Source: Isosphaeraceae bacterium
GTDB taxonomy: Bacteria > Planctomycetota > Planctomycetia > Isosphaerales > Isosphaeraceae
Direction: 5' to 3'
NCBI GenBank assembly: GCA_031291845.1
Contig: JARLIH010000220.1
Location: 1 to 52,599 of the forward strand
DNA: 52,599 nt
Positions 24,003 to 32,933 of this stretch are shown piece by piece. Numbering within the stretch: position 1 is the first letter of the stretch; every line of letters begins with the position of its first letter. The translations under genes and the position numbers were made by a program. The notes beneath the pieces are model-generated. The model searched no databases. It was given only the letters and a program-made list of their open reading frames with translations, and was not told the origin of the DNA.

Positions 24003-25475
24003 ATGACCCAGGCGGCGCAGGTCAGTCCGCGCGATCTGTCGAGGAAGCTACGCGAGCACTTCGGGTTCCGTCGGTTCCGACCGGGGCAGGAACAGGTCGT
24101 CCAAGCCGCGCTCGACGGACGCGATACGATCGTCATCATGCCGACCGGCGCGGGCAAGAGCCTCTGCTTCCAGCTCCCGGCGCTCGCGCTGGTGGGGACG
24201 ACCGTGGTCGTCAGCCCCTTGATCGCCTTGATCAAGGACCAGACCGACGCGCTGACCGGCAAGGGGATCGAAGCTGCCGCGGTCAACAGCACGCTGAACG
24301 CCGCGAAGCTGCGCGCGGTGATGGAGGCGATTGCCGCCGGACGCACGGAGTTCGTATACACGACGCCCGAACGCCTGGCCGACCCCGAGTTCCGCGCAGC
24401 GCTCAAAAGGGTCAACATCGACCTATTCGTCGTGGACGAAGCTCACTGCGTCAGCCAGTGGGGCCACGACTTCCGACCGGAATTCCTCGGCCTGGGCAAC
24501 GCGATCGACGACCTTGGCCGGCCCCCCGTCCTCGCCCTGACCGCGACCGCGACGGCCGACGTGATCGATGACATCAAGCGCCAGCTCGGCATCGCGGACG
24601 CCGCAGTCGTCCACACGGGGATCTACCGGCCGAACCTCGAGCTCGAAGTGATCTCCGCCGAGGGGGAGACCGCCAAGCGCGCAGCGCTGGTGCGGCTGCT
24701 GCAACAGACGGAGGGGACCGGTATCATCTACACTGCCACGGTCAAAGCCGTCCAGGAGCTGTCCCGCTTCCTCCAAGACGAAGGGTTGGCCGTCGCCCCC
24801 TATCACGGCCGGCTCAGGGCCGCCGAACGCAACGAGAACCAGGACCGCTTCATGCGGGGTGAGCTGCGGGCGATGGTTGCGACGAACGCCTTCGGCATGG
24901 GAATCGACAAGCCCGACATCCGGTTCATCGTCCACCACCACGTCCCTGGCACCCTGGAAGCCCATTACCAGGAGACCGGCCGCGCAGGGCGCGACGGCCT
25001 CCCCGCGCGCTGCGCGCTCCTGTATGACCCCGGCGACAAGCGGCTCCATGCCTTCTTCCAGGCCGGAAGGTATCCGTCGACCGAGGACCTGATCAACGCC
25101 CATCACGCATTGAAACGGCTGGCCGATGCGCCCGAACCGCCGACCCTCGCCGCGCTCCAGGCGATCGCGCCGGTGGGCAAGACTCGGCTCAAACTGGCGC
25201 TCAATCTTTTCCGCCAGCGCGGAGTGGTCAAAGACGAGGAGGGCCGGCTCCTCCTGCTCCACCGCGAGACGACCGATGACGACCTCGCACGCATGGCCCG
25301 CGCCTACCGCGAGCGCGACGAACGCGACCGGCTCCGCCAGCAGCACATGATCGAGTACGCCGAGAGCCGCGGCTGCCGCTGGGACTACCTCCTCCGCTAC
25401 TTCACCGAGGACCCGGAGTCGATCGCCTGCAACCACTGCGACCGCTGCGCGCCAGAGCGATTCCGAGCCGCGTAG
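24003..25475 (+). CDS. recQ: RecQ-family ATP-dependent DNA helicase, short form
   Basis: 490 residues; an SF2 3'-5' DNA helicase for recombination and fork repair. [15 protein letters not shown] (motif 0), Walker [18 protein letters not shown] (about 45-61), DEAH at 145-148 in [24 protein letters not shown] (motif III), and [15 protein letters not shown] and [10 protein letters not shown] (motifs V/VI) are all present. The C-terminal zinc-binding site is intact, with one Cys in [11 protein letters not shown] and three in CNHCDRC. The protein ends 7 residues after the last Cys. It therefore lacks the winged-helix part of RQC and the HRDC domain found in the 600-residue E. coli RecQ. The start is supported by GGAGAAGGTGA. 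Confidence 0.93.
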   Translation: MTQAAQVSPRDLSRKLREHFGFRRFRPGQEQVVQAALDGRDTIVIMPTGAGKSLCFQLPALALVGTTVVVSPLIALIKDQTDALTGKGIEAAAVNSTLNAAKLRAVMEAIAAGRTEFVYTTPERLADPEFRAALKRVNIDLFVVDEAHCVSQWGHDFRPEFLGLGNAIDDLGRPPVLALTATATADVIDDIKRQLGIADAAVVHTGIYRPNLELEVISAEGETAKRAALVRLLQQTEGTGIIYTATVKAVQELSRFLQDEGLAVAPYHGRLRAAERNENQDRFMRGELRAMVATNAFGMGIDKPDIRFIVHHHVPGTLEAHYQETGRAGRDGLPARCALLYDPGDKRLHAFFQAGRYPSTEDLINAHHALKRLADAPEPPTLAALQAIAPVGKTRLKLALNLFRQRGVVKDEEGRLLLLHRETTDDDLARMARAYRERDERDRLRQQHMIEYAESRGCRWDYLLRYFTEDPESIACNHCDRCAPERFRAA

Positions 25476-25580
25476 GCCCGCCTCGGGGACGCTCTCGTGG
25501 GGTGGCGGCTGGCCTATCAGGCTGTTATTCTATCTTGGGCGACTGCCGGGAGATAAACACGCTCTGAGAACCAATCACTC

Positions 25581-27041
25581 ATGTCCGTTGCCGAGCCGCT
25601 GACACCGACGACCCGAATCGTCGACGAACTGACCGCGATCGTCGGCGCGGAGAATCTCCTGTACCACCGGGACGAGCTGGTGGTCTATGAGTGCGACGGG
25701 TACGTGATCGAGAAGAGCGTGCCCGACGTCGTCGTCTTTCCAACCACGACCGAGCACGTCGTCGAGGTCGTGAAGCTCTGCAACCGCCACCGCTTGCCGT
25801 TCGTCCCGCGGGGCGCGGGGACGAGCCTGGCCGGGGGCACCTTGGCTGTCGGCGGCGGGGTGATGATCTGCCTGACGCGAATGAAGCGGATCCTCGAAAT
25901 CAATACCCGCGACCGCTACGCCGTCGTCGAACCGGGCGTCGTCAACCTGTGGCTGACGCGCGCGCTCGGTGGGACCGGCTTCCATTACGCGCCTGACCCG
26001 TCGAGCCAGAGCGCCTGCACGATCGGCGGCAACGTCGCGACCAACTCCGGCGGTCCGCACACGCTCAAGTACGGCGTCACCGTCAACCACGTCCGGGGGG
26101 TCGAGCTGGTCCTGCCCGACGGCTCGGTCGTGCAGACCGGGGGCGTGACCGAGGACAACCCCGGTTACGACCTCACCGGCCTGATCGTCGGGCACGAGGG
26201 GACCTTCGGCATCGTCACCAAGGTCACGGTGGGCCTCACCCGCGACCCGGAAGCAGGGCGGACGCTCCTGGGCGTGTTCGACAGCGTTGACGACGCGACC
26301 GAGACCGTCAGCGGCATCATCGCCGCCGGGATCGTGCCGGCCGCGCTCGAGATGCTGGACAACCTGATGATCCGCGCGATCGAACAGGCGTTCCACTTCG
26401 GCTTCCCCACCGAGGCGGGCGCGGTGCTGATCATCGAGGTCGACGGCCTCGACGCCGGACTCAATCGCGAAGCACAGGCGATCTCGGAGATCGTCGAGAC
26501 ACACGGTGGCTCCGTGTCGAAGTCGATCGCCTGGCGGACGCGGAAGGAACCCGAGTACGTCGCGATCTGGAAGAGCCGCAAGTCGGCCTTCGGCGCCATC
26601 GGGCGGCTCAGCCCGACGTTCTGCACGCAGGACGGGGTCGTGCCCCGCACCAAGCTCCCGCACATCCTGCGGTTCATTACGAAAGTCGGCGAACGCCACG
26701 GCCTGCGCATCGCCAACGTGTTCCACGCCGGCGACGGCAATATCCACCCGATCCTCCTGTTCGACGAGCGCGACCCGGAGCAGGTCAAGCGCGTCCTCGA
26801 AGCGAGTCACGAGATCCTCGACGAATGCATCGCCGTCGGCGGCAGCGTCACGGGCGAGCACGGCATCGGCGTCGAGAAGATGGCGTTCATGCCCAAGCTC
26901 TTCTCGCCCGAGGACCTCGCGGCCATGATCGCTATTCGGAACACGTTCAACCCCGAGGGGCGGTGCAGTCCCGAGAAGATGCTGCCGGGCGGGGCCGGAT
27001 GCATCGAACGGAAGGGTCCGGGGCACCGGGCGTCGGCCTAG
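25581..27041 (+). CDS. glcD: Glycolate oxidase subunit GlcD (FAD-linked oxidase)
   Basis: 486 residues. Oxidises glycolate (or D-lactate) to glyoxylate, passing electrons to the GlcF iron-sulfur subunit at the membrane. The FAD-binding PCMH domain shows FVPRGAGTSLAGGTLAVGGG and CTIGGNVATNSGGPHTLKYG. The C-terminal FAD-oxidase domain shows ANVFHAGDGNIHPILLFD and GGSVTGEHGIGVEKM, both typical of GlcD/DLD enzymes. It is the first gene of a glcD-unknown-glcE-glcF series, separated from the next gene by a 101-bp gap holding a TGTAGGG-border palindrome. No clear Shine-Dalgarno sequence precedes the ATG. Confidence 0.93.
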   Translation: MSVAEPLTPTTRIVDELTAIVGAENLLYHRDELVVYECDGYVIEKSVPDVVVFPTTTEHVVEVVKLCNRHRLPFVPRGAGTSLAGGTLAVGGGVMICLTRMKRILEINTRDRYAVVEPGVVNLWLTRALGGTGFHYAPDPSSQSACTIGGNVATNSGGPHTLKYGVTVNHVRGVELVLPDGSVVQTGGVTEDNPGYDLTGLIVGHEGTFGIVTKVTVGLTRDPEAGRTLLGVFDSVDDATETVSGIIAAGIVPAALEMLDNLMIRAIEQAFHFGFPTEAGAVLIIEVDGLDAGLNREAQAISEIVETHGGSVSKSIAWRTRKEPEYVAIWKSRKSAFGAIGRLSPTFCTQDGVVPRTKLPHILRFITKVGERHGLRIANVFHAGDGNIHPILLFDERDPEQVKRVLEASHEILDECIAVGGSVTGEHGIGVEKMAFMPKLFSPEDLAAMIAIRNTFNPEGRCSPEKMLPGGAGCIERKGPGHRASA

Positions 27042-27059
27042 CGTATTCTCTTTTCATAT

Positions 27060-27114
27060 GTAGGGTGCGTGCAACGCACCGTCCAAGAAACCCGGTGCGT
27101 TGCACGCGCCCTAC
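27060..27114. repeat. TGTAGGG-border palindrome between glcD and the RHH-like gene
   Basis: Arms 27060-27080 and 27094-27114 pair over 21 bp with one mismatch (a G-T pair if transcribed), with a 13-nt loop. The left arm starts GTAGGGTGCGTGCAACGCACC. The border matches the palindromes at 3996, 12054, 38978 and 51531, but the core differs. It may reduce read-through from glcD to the rest of the operon. Confidence 0.8.
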
Positions 27115-27142
27115 GGGAAGAGACCAGCGAGATAACCGACAC

Positions 27143-27955
27143 ATGCCCGAGCGACCCAAATACTCGCGCTGGAGGCGTCTGCCGGCCTTCTTCCGCTCCG
27201 GCGAGTTCAAGATGCCGGACCCGCGCGAGGAAGAACAGCGCGTCTCGCTGTACATCCCCGGGCTCATGCTCGACCTGGCCGAAGAGCAGGCGAACCGGGC
27301 GGGAGCGCCGACGGTCCAGGAATATTGCGCCGAGCTGCTCCAGCGCGCGATCGAGGGGGAACATGCGCGGGAGCAGGTCGCCGACCTCGAAGCCCGGCGC
27401 GGGCCGCTCGCGGGGCTGCACGAGATTGCCAGCGACCCCGAGTACCTCGCCGAGTGGAGCGCCCGCACGGGCGGACGCGATCCGGTCGCGTTCCGGGAGC
27501 CGTCCGACGGGTCGGTGCCCCTGGGCCTGGGCGATTTGGACGCGCCGGCGATCCCGGTCCGCATGCCGATCACGCCCGAGCGGGCGGTCTACGCCTCCCC
27601 GGCCGAGGTCGTGCTTCGGCACGCGGCCGTCGAGGGGGACGACCCCCAGGCGTTCCTGGCCTGCATGCGACGCGGGGAGCCGCCCCCCCTCGCGCGGGTC
27701 GCCGAGCTGGCCCAGGCGCTCCAGACCCTCGAAGACGAACTTCAAACCGTACCGGTCATCGATCGGCGGCTGGCCTACGCGCTCCACCGCCTGGCGTTCG
27801 AAGCGCAGCTCCTCCACACCGACGCCTGGCCCGGCTCGTTCGACGAGTGGGCCGTGGAGACGTTGCGGGCGATCCAGGAATACGTCGACCGCATTCTCTC
27901 GGGCCAAGATATCCGCTATTACCGCTCATCCGCACCTCCGGAGACTCCGCATTGA
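27143..27955 (+). CDS. Conserved-looking protein of unknown function with ribbon-helix-helix-like N-terminus, inside the glc operon
   Basis: 270 residues, no family name recognised. Residues about 30-75 (EEQRVSLYIPGLMLDLAEEQ, then ANRAGAPTVQEYCAELLQRAIE) follow the RHH/CopG pattern: a short beta strand, a helix, a turn and a second helix. The middle is acidic and Pro-rich (SDPEYLAEWSARTGGRDPVA). The C-terminal 100 residues are helical with many Leu/Ala (VAELAQALQTLEDELQTVPV, AYALHRLAFEAQLLHTDAWP). Its stop overlaps the glcE start by 4 nt (TTGA), so the two are translationally coupled. It may be a regulator or an assembly factor of glycolate oxidase (inference). The ATG at 27143 starts a basic segment (PERPKYSRWRRLPAFFRSG). 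Confidence 0.75.
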   Translation: MPERPKYSRWRRLPAFFRSGEFKMPDPREEEQRVSLYIPGLMLDLAEEQANRAGAPTVQEYCAELLQRAIEGEHAREQVADLEARRGPLAGLHEIASDPEYLAEWSARTGGRDPVAFREPSDGSVPLGLGDLDAPAIPVRMPITPERAVYASPAEVVLRHAAVEGDDPQAFLACMRRGEPPPLARVAELAQALQTLEDELQTVPVIDRRLAYALHRLAFEAQLLHTDAWPGSFDEWAVETLRAIQEYVDRILSGQDIRYYRSSAPPETPH

Positions 27956-29205
27956 CGTGGCCCGACACCCCTCTCGGCGGCCGGCTCGGCGACGGGCGTT
28001 TTGCCATCGCAACCGACCGCCCCGAGTCCGTGGACGCCCTGCGCCAAACGGTCAGCACGCGCGCGGCCGAAGGGCACGCGCTGTACCCCCAGGGGGGCGG
28101 CACCGCGCTCGACTACGGCGGCGTTCCGCGCTTGCCCGGCGTGGCGATCGACACGCGCGCCTTGAACCGCGTGATCGACTACCCGGACGCCGACATGACG
28201 ATCACGGTCGAGGCCGGCATCGCCCTCGCGTCCCTGCGTGCGGTGCTCGCCGCCAAGAACCAGCGGCTCCAGATCGATGCCCCGGACCCCGACCGCGCGA
28301 CGCTCGGCGGCGTGTTCGCCACGAACACCCGCGGTCCGCGCAGTTTTGGCCTGGGCCGGCCGCGCGACCAGATCATCGGGGTCAGCTTCGTCACGAGCGA
28401 CGGCAACCTCGTGAAGGGGGGCGGGCGCGTCGTGAAGAACGTCGCCGGCTATGACTTCCCCCGGCTGCTGACCGGTTCGATGGGGACGCTCGGCATCATC
28501 ACGCAACTCACGCTGAAGGTCCGCCCGCTCCCCGAGGCATCGGAGCTGGTCTGGGTCCCGTTCACGAGCCTGGACAGCGCTGCGACGGCCCTGGACCGCC
28601 TCAACACGTCGGCCACGCGCCCCGTGGCGGTCGAGCTCCTGAATCGCCCCGGCGCCCGGTTGATCGGCGAGACGCTGGGCCTGCCCGTGGAAGACTGGAC
28701 GATCGTGGTCGGCTTCGAGGACAACGCCGCGTCCGTCGCCTGGCAGGTGGACCGCGTCATGATCGAGCTCGGCCGCACGAACATCGTGATCCGCGAAGGC
28801 GCGGCCGCCGAGCCGCTCTGGGCGGCTCTGACCGCGTTCCAGGCCGCGGCGCTCGGCCCGATCGGCTTCACGGCCAACGTCCGGCCGTCCTCCGTCCCGG
28901 CATTCGTCAAAGAGGTGGACCCGGCCCTCTGGGCCATCCAGGCCCACGCGGGCAGCGGAATCGTGCGCGGGCATAGCCTGGCCGCGCCGGACCTCGATGC
29001 CCTGAGCCGCGATGTCGATCATCTGCGCGGGCGAGCCGTCCGCGGCGACGGCAACCTGATCCTCGTGCGCTGTCCGACCGAGGCCAAGGAACGCTTGCGC
29101 GTCTGGGGCGAGCCTCGCCCGGACTGGGCGTTGGCCCAGGCGATCAAGAAGACCCTCGACCCCCGCGGCCTGCTGAACCCCGGCCGGTTTGTCGGTACAA
29201 TCTGA
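27952..29205 (+). CDS. glcE: Glycolate oxidase subunit GlcE (FAD-binding)
   Basis: 417 residues, compared with about 350 in E. coli. GHALYPQGGGTALDYGG is the PP-loop of the PCMH-type FAD domain; RATLGGVFATNTRGPRSFG and GRVVKNVAGYDFPRLLTGSM (the VKNVAGYD motif characteristic of GlcE) follow; the C-terminus LKKTLDPRGLLNPGRFVGTI-like tail is standard for this family. The frame is open far upstream, but the domain begins directly after the TTG at 27952, whose last two bases start the TGA of the preceding gene. A TTG start by translational coupling is therefore preferred. It works with GlcD and GlcF as the membrane-associated glycolate dehydrogenase. Confidence 0.88.
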   Translation: MTWPDTPLGGRLGDGRFAIATDRPESVDALRQTVSTRAAEGHALYPQGGGTALDYGGVPRLPGVAIDTRALNRVIDYPDADMTITVEAGIALASLRAVLAAKNQRLQIDAPDPDRATLGGVFATNTRGPRSFGLGRPRDQIIGVSFVTSDGNLVKGGGRVVKNVAGYDFPRLLTGSMGTLGIITQLTLKVRPLPEASELVWVPFTSLDSAATALDRLNTSATRPVAVELLNRPGARLIGETLGLPVEDWTIVVGFEDNAASVAWQVDRVMIELGRTNIVIREGAAAEPLWAALTAFQAAALGPIGFTANVRPSSVPAFVKEVDPALWAIQAHAGSGIVRGHSLAAPDLDALSRDVDHLRGRAVRGDGNLILVRCPTEAKERLRVWGEPRPDWALAQAIKKTLDPRGLLNPGRFVGTI

Positions 29206-29236
29206 AGAGAACACTCTCCACCAAGGCTAGAACGCA

Positions 29237-29417
29237 GAGAGTGATCCGCAGATGTCGCAGACGGACGCAGACGAAGAAAACACAGTGTGCGGCTCGGCAG
29301 GAGCCTCGCCCTCCCAAGAAAAACGCCTCGATTTCCATCGTACGTTGCGTCGTTAAGATCAACCCTAAATCTCTCGATTTGATCTGCGTCCATCTGCGAC
29401 ATCTGCGGATCACTCTC
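29237..29417. repeat. 34-bp inverted repeat in the glcE-glcF gap
   Basis: 29237-29270 and 29384-29417 pair over 34 bp with one mismatch; the arms contain AGTGATCCGCAGATGTCGCA. The 113-bp loop has no gene. It occupies nearly the whole 235-bp space between glcE and glcF, so it interrupts an otherwise tight operon. Confidence 0.82.
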
Positions 29418-29440
29418 CCTCTGACGAGGATCGGCCGTTC

Positions 29441-30793
29441 ATGGCAATCGCGACGCCCGAAGCGGAAACCACGAGCATCGAAAGCGCCGCTCCCGTCGGC
29501 GTCGACCTGGATTGGCTCTCGCGGAAGATCGACTACCGGCTCTACCAGGACTGCGTCCACTGCGGGCTGTGCACCGCGAGCTGTCCGACCTACGTCGAAA
29601 CGAGCAACGAGAACGACAGCCCGCGCGGGCGCATCTACCTGATGCGCGCGGTGGCCGACGGCCGGCTGGGCCTGAGCCGCGAGGTGCGATCGCACCTCGA
29701 CCTTTGCCTCGACTGCCGGGCCTGCGAGAGCGCGTGTCCCTCCGGCGTCCAGTACGGCAAGATCATCGAGCCGTTCAAGGTTGCGATGCAGCAAACGGCC
29801 CCCTCTGCGCAAAAGTCGAGCCTCTTGCAGCGGCTGATCCTGCAGCACCTGTTCCCGTACTCCGGCCGGGTGAAGGCTGCGCTCTTGCCGGCCCGGCTGC
29901 TTCAGAAGCTCGGCCTGCTCGACCTCGCGGAGAAGACGGGCCTGACCCGCCTCCTGCCGCCGACCCTGCGCAGGATGCAGGCGATGCTGCCGAAGCTCTC
30001 GGGTTCGTCGGGCGCCTTGCCTGACGTCTTGCCGCCGATCGGCCCGAAGCGGGCGAGAGTGGCACTCTTCCTCGGCTGCGTGGCCGACGCGATGTATCCC
30101 GAGACGACCGCCGCCACGGCCCGCGTGCTCCAGCAGAACGGCTGCGAGGTCGTGATCCCGCGCGGCCAGGTCTGCTGCGGCGCGATCCATTACCACTCAG
30201 GGGTCGAGGAGCCCGCGCTGGCGTTGGCCCGTCAGAACATCGCAACGTTTCGGCCCGACGAATTCGACGCCATCATCGTCAACGCCGCCGGCTGTGGCGC
30301 GATGCTCAAGGACTACGCCCACTTGCTCCCCGTGAGCGAGCACGGCATGGCCGCGCGTTTTGTCGCCCGGGTGAAGGACGTCTCCGAATTCCTGGTCGAG
30401 CTCGGCCCGATCGCGCCGCAGCACCCTCTCTTCCTGAAGGTGGCCTATCACGACGCCTGCCACCTCTGCCACGGCCAGCAGGTGCGCAGTCAGCCGCGGA
30501 AGCTGCTGGCGATGATTCCCGGCGTGGAGTTGGTCCCGCTCGAAGAGAGCGAGCTCTGCTGCGGCGCGGCCGGCACCTACAACCTGACCCAGCCCGAGAT
30601 GTCGGAGCGCCTCGGCCGCCGCAAGATGGACAACATCGCCGCGACCGGGGCCGATATCGTCGTGATGGGCAACATCGGCTGCCAGCTCCAGATCGCCCGC
30701 AAGATCAAGGAGCGGGGCAGCGCGATGCAAATCGCCCACACGGTGGACCTGCTCGACCGGGCCTATCGGGGCGAGTCGGAAAGGGGGAAATGA
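29441..30793 (+). CDS. glcF: Glycolate oxidase iron-sulfur subunit GlcF
   Basis: 450 residues. Two [4Fe-4S] clusters are bound by CVHCGLCTASCP (about residues 41-52) and CLDCRACESACP (about 92-103). Two CCG domains follow (CCGAIHYHSG and CCGAAGTYNL), as expected for GlcF/LutA-type electron-transfer subunits that link the flavoproteins to the quinone pool. The first 25 residues are a variable leader without a TM segment. The stop overlaps the ATG of the following Uma2 gene by 4 nt (ATGA), so that gene is translated as part of the operon. Confidence 0.93.
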   Translation: MAIATPEAETTSIESAAPVGVDLDWLSRKIDYRLYQDCVHCGLCTASCPTYVETSNENDSPRGRIYLMRAVADGRLGLSREVRSHLDLCLDCRACESACPSGVQYGKIIEPFKVAMQQTAPSAQKSSLLQRLILQHLFPYSGRVKAALLPARLLQKLGLLDLAEKTGLTRLLPPTLRRMQAMLPKLSGSSGALPDVLPPIGPKRARVALFLGCVADAMYPETTAATARVLQQNGCEVVIPRGQVCCGAIHYHSGVEEPALALARQNIATFRPDEFDAIIVNAAGCGAMLKDYAHLLPVSEHGMAARFVARVKDVSEFLVELGPIAPQHPLFLKVAYHDACHLCHGQQVRSQPRKLLAMIPGVELVPLEESELCCGAAGTYNLTQPEMSERLGRRKMDNIAATGADIVVMGNIGCQLQIARKIKERGSAMQIAHTVDLLDRAYRGESERGK

Positions 30794-31419
30794 TGGCTGT
30801 CGGCACGAGTCAGACCTCGCCGCCGGTCTCCGATCCGGTCGTTCCTGCCCCGGTCCTGGAACCTTATCGACTGAGCGTCGACCAATATCACCAGATGATT
30901 GCGCAAGGCATCCTTCCCGAGAACGAGCCGATCGAACTTCTGGAGGGCTGCCTCGTCAAACAAATGACGAAGAAACCGCCGCACGTCGTTTCGACGGGAC
31001 TGGTCCAGGACGCGCTGACGCCGCTGTTGCCGGCGGGCTGGCACCTCTCAGTGCAAGATCCGGTGACCACCGAGGAGAGTGAGCCCGAGCCTGACATCAA
31101 GATCGTACGTGGGCACCGGCGCGACTACGCCGCACACCACCCGCGGCCGGAGGATGTCGCACTCGTCGTCGAAGTCGCGGACACTTCGCTGGCCGCCGAT
31201 CAAGGGATCAAGAAGCGGATCTACGCTCGCGCGGGGATGCCGTATTACTGGATCCTCAACCTCTTGGCACGCCGGCTCGAAGTGTACAGCGACCCGACCG
31301 GACCGAATCCGGCACCTGATTATCGCCAGCGCCGGGACTTCGAGGCGGACGACATGGTCGCGGTGATCGTCAGTGGCCACGAGCTTGGACGCGTTCGCGT
31401 GGGCGACTTGCTGCCGTGA
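30790..31419 (+). CDS. Uma2 family protein (DUF820), coupled to glcF
   Basis: 209 residues. Uma2 landmarks: DQYHQMIAQGILPENEPIELL, EGCLVKQMTKKPPH, EPEPDIKIVRG, VALVVEVADTSLAADQGIKK, YARAGMPYYWILNLLARRLE. All acidic and Lys residues of the PD-(D/E)XK-like core are kept. The ATG at 30790 overlaps the glcF stop; a second ATG at 30793 is equally possible. The coupling to glcF puts this uncharacterised protein in the same mRNA as glycolate oxidase, which may be chance since Uma2 genes are scattered widely in planctomycetes. It resembles the next gene (31490) more than the 8-kb pair. Confidence 0.87.
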   Translation: MMAVGTSQTSPPVSDPVVPAPVLEPYRLSVDQYHQMIAQGILPENEPIELLEGCLVKQMTKKPPHVVSTGLVQDALTPLLPAGWHLSVQDPVTTEESEPEPDIKIVRGHRRDYAAHHPRPEDVALVVEVADTSLAADQGIKKRIYARAGMPYYWILNLLARRLEVYSDPTGPNPAPDYRQRRDFEADDMVAVIVSGHELGRVRVGDLLP

Positions 31420-31489
31420 GCGAGCTTTGCTTGGCTCGCCGACCGACCTTTCATAGAATGAGGCCAGGGAGTTTCCCAGGAGACGAGCC

Positions 31490-32098
31490 ATGGCCGTCGG
31501 CACGCAACACCCCACCACAAGTCCACCCGACGAACCGAGTCCGCCCCGCCTGAGCGTCGAGGCGTACCATCGGTTGGTTCGTGACGGGGCATTGAACGAA
31601 GACGACCGCGTGGAGTTGCTCGACGGCTTGTTGGTCGCGAAAAGGCCCACGAACCCTTCGCATCGGATCGCCACGCGGAAGGCGCGCGTGGCCTTGGAGC
31701 GCATTCTCCCGGCCGGTTGGTACGCCGACGAGCAGAAATCGATAACGCTCACCGCGAGTGAGCCCGAGCCGGATGTTGCGGTCGTCCGCGGCGACACGAG
31801 CGACTATCAGGATCGCCACCCGGGACCACGGGATGTGGGTTTGGTCGTCGAAGTGTCCGACACGACGCTTGCTCAGGACCAGGGGTTCAAGAAGCGGCTC
31901 TACGCCGCCGCGGGCATTCCGTGCTACTGGGTCGTCAACATCCCGGCCCGGCGCCTCGAGGTTTACGCAGACCCGACGGGACCGAGCGACGCCCCAGGCT
32001 ACCATCATCGCAGCGAGTTCGGAGCCGACGACACGGTCGTCCTCGTTCTCGACGGCCAACTCGTCAGGCACATCCGCGTCAGTGATCTCCTACCCTGA
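31490..32098 (+). CDS. Uma2 family protein (DUF820)
   Basis: 202 residues, fourth Uma2 protein in the window. Motifs: EAYHRLVRDGALNEDDRVELLDGLLVAKRP, SEPEPDVAVVRG, VGLVVEVSDTTLAQDQGFKK, YAAAGIPCYWVVNIPARRLE. Probably a tandem duplicate of 30790-31419, sharing the opening MAVGTxxxxxSPP-type leader. AGGAGACGAGCC precedes the ATG. The 3' end overlaps the convergent purine nucleoside phosphorylase gene by 20 nt (32079-32098). Function unknown. Confidence 0.87.
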   Translation: MAVGTQHPTTSPPDEPSPPRLSVEAYHRLVRDGALNEDDRVELLDGLLVAKRPTNPSHRIATRKARVALERILPAGWYADEQKSITLTASEPEPDVAVVRGDTSDYQDRHPGPRDVGLVVEVSDTTLAQDQGFKKRLYAAAGIPCYWVVNIPARRLEVYADPTGPSDAPGYHHRSEFGADDTVVLVLDGQLVRHIRVSDLLP

Positions 32099-32933
32099 CT
32101 TCGACCGCGACTCGTTTTACAACCCGCTCGATCAGCGCCCCCAGCCGCGGCCCGGCCAACCGGCCTGCTTCCAACACTTCCTCATGCGTAATCGGTGTGC
32201 CCACGACCCCCGCCGCCATGTTCGAGACGAGCGCAAGCGCGATTACCTCCATCCCCGCGTGCCTGGCGGCGATCGCCTCGGGGACCGTGGACATGCCCAC
32301 CACGTCCGCCCCCAGGGTCCGAAGCATCCGGATCTCCGCGGGGGTCTCGTAGCTCGGCCCAGGCAAGCACGCGTACACGCCGGCCGGAAGCGATAGACCG
32401 ATGGCCTCGGCTTCTGCGCGGGCGATTCCGCGCAGTCGCGCGGAGTAGACCTCGGTCATGTCGGGGAACCGCGTGCCGAACCGGTCGTCATTCCGGCCGC
32501 GAAGCGGATTGGCGCCGAGCAGGTTGAGGTGATCGGCCACGCACACGATGTCGCCCGGAATCAGGTCGGTGCTGACGCCGCCGGTCGCCGCGGTCAGAAC
32601 GAGCGTCGTCACACCCAGTCGCTGGAGAACGCGCACCGGGAAGACGACGGCGTCCAAGTCGTGCCCTTCGTAATAGTGAAAGCGCCCCTGGAGGAGGAAC
32701 ACCGGGGCGGACCCGAGCGAACCCACGATCAGGTTGCCGTGGTGTCCCTCCACGGTGGTGCGCGGAAAGTGGGGAAGGGCCGTGTAGGGGATCTCGACAC
32801 GCTCGGTCAGGCGATCCACCAGGGAGCCAAGACCCGAGCCGAGCACCACGGCGGTCCGCGGCAGCGTGGCGTGGGTCTTGCGCACCACGGCGGCGGCGGC
32901 CTCAGCGCGATCGAAGAGGGATGTCTCGCTCAT
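32079..32933 (-). CDS. punA: Purine nucleoside phosphorylase
   Basis: 284 residues, trimeric PNP type. Cleaves inosine/guanosine (or xanthosine) with phosphate to base plus ribose-1-phosphate. AVVLGSGLGSLVDRL is the phosphate-binding start, GRFHYYEGHD and LTAATGGVSTDLIPGD follow, CLPGPSYETPAEIRML is the base-site segment, and VVGMSTVPEAIAARH is the ribose/phosphate segment with the conserved Glu and Met. The frame runs on to 33227, but the ATG at 32933 overlaps the nucleoside transporter stop by 4 nt (ATGA) and starts the domain, so it is chosen. It acts directly downstream of nucleoside import by the coupled transporter. Confidence 0.92.
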   Translation of the reverse strand: MSETSLFDRAEAAAAVVRKTHATLPRTAVVLGSGLGSLVDRLTERVEIPYTALPHFPRTTVEGHHGNLIVGSLGSAPVFLLQGRFHYYEGHDLDAVVFPVRVLQRLGVTTLVLTAATGGVSTDLIPGDIVCVADHLNLLGANPLRGRNDDRFGTRFPDMTEVYSARLRGIARAEAEAIGLSLPAGVYACLPGPSYETPAEIRMLRTLGADVVGMSTVPEAIAARHAGMEVIALALVSNMAAGVVGTPITHEEVLEAGRLAGPRLGALIERVVKRVAVEVRVGDH

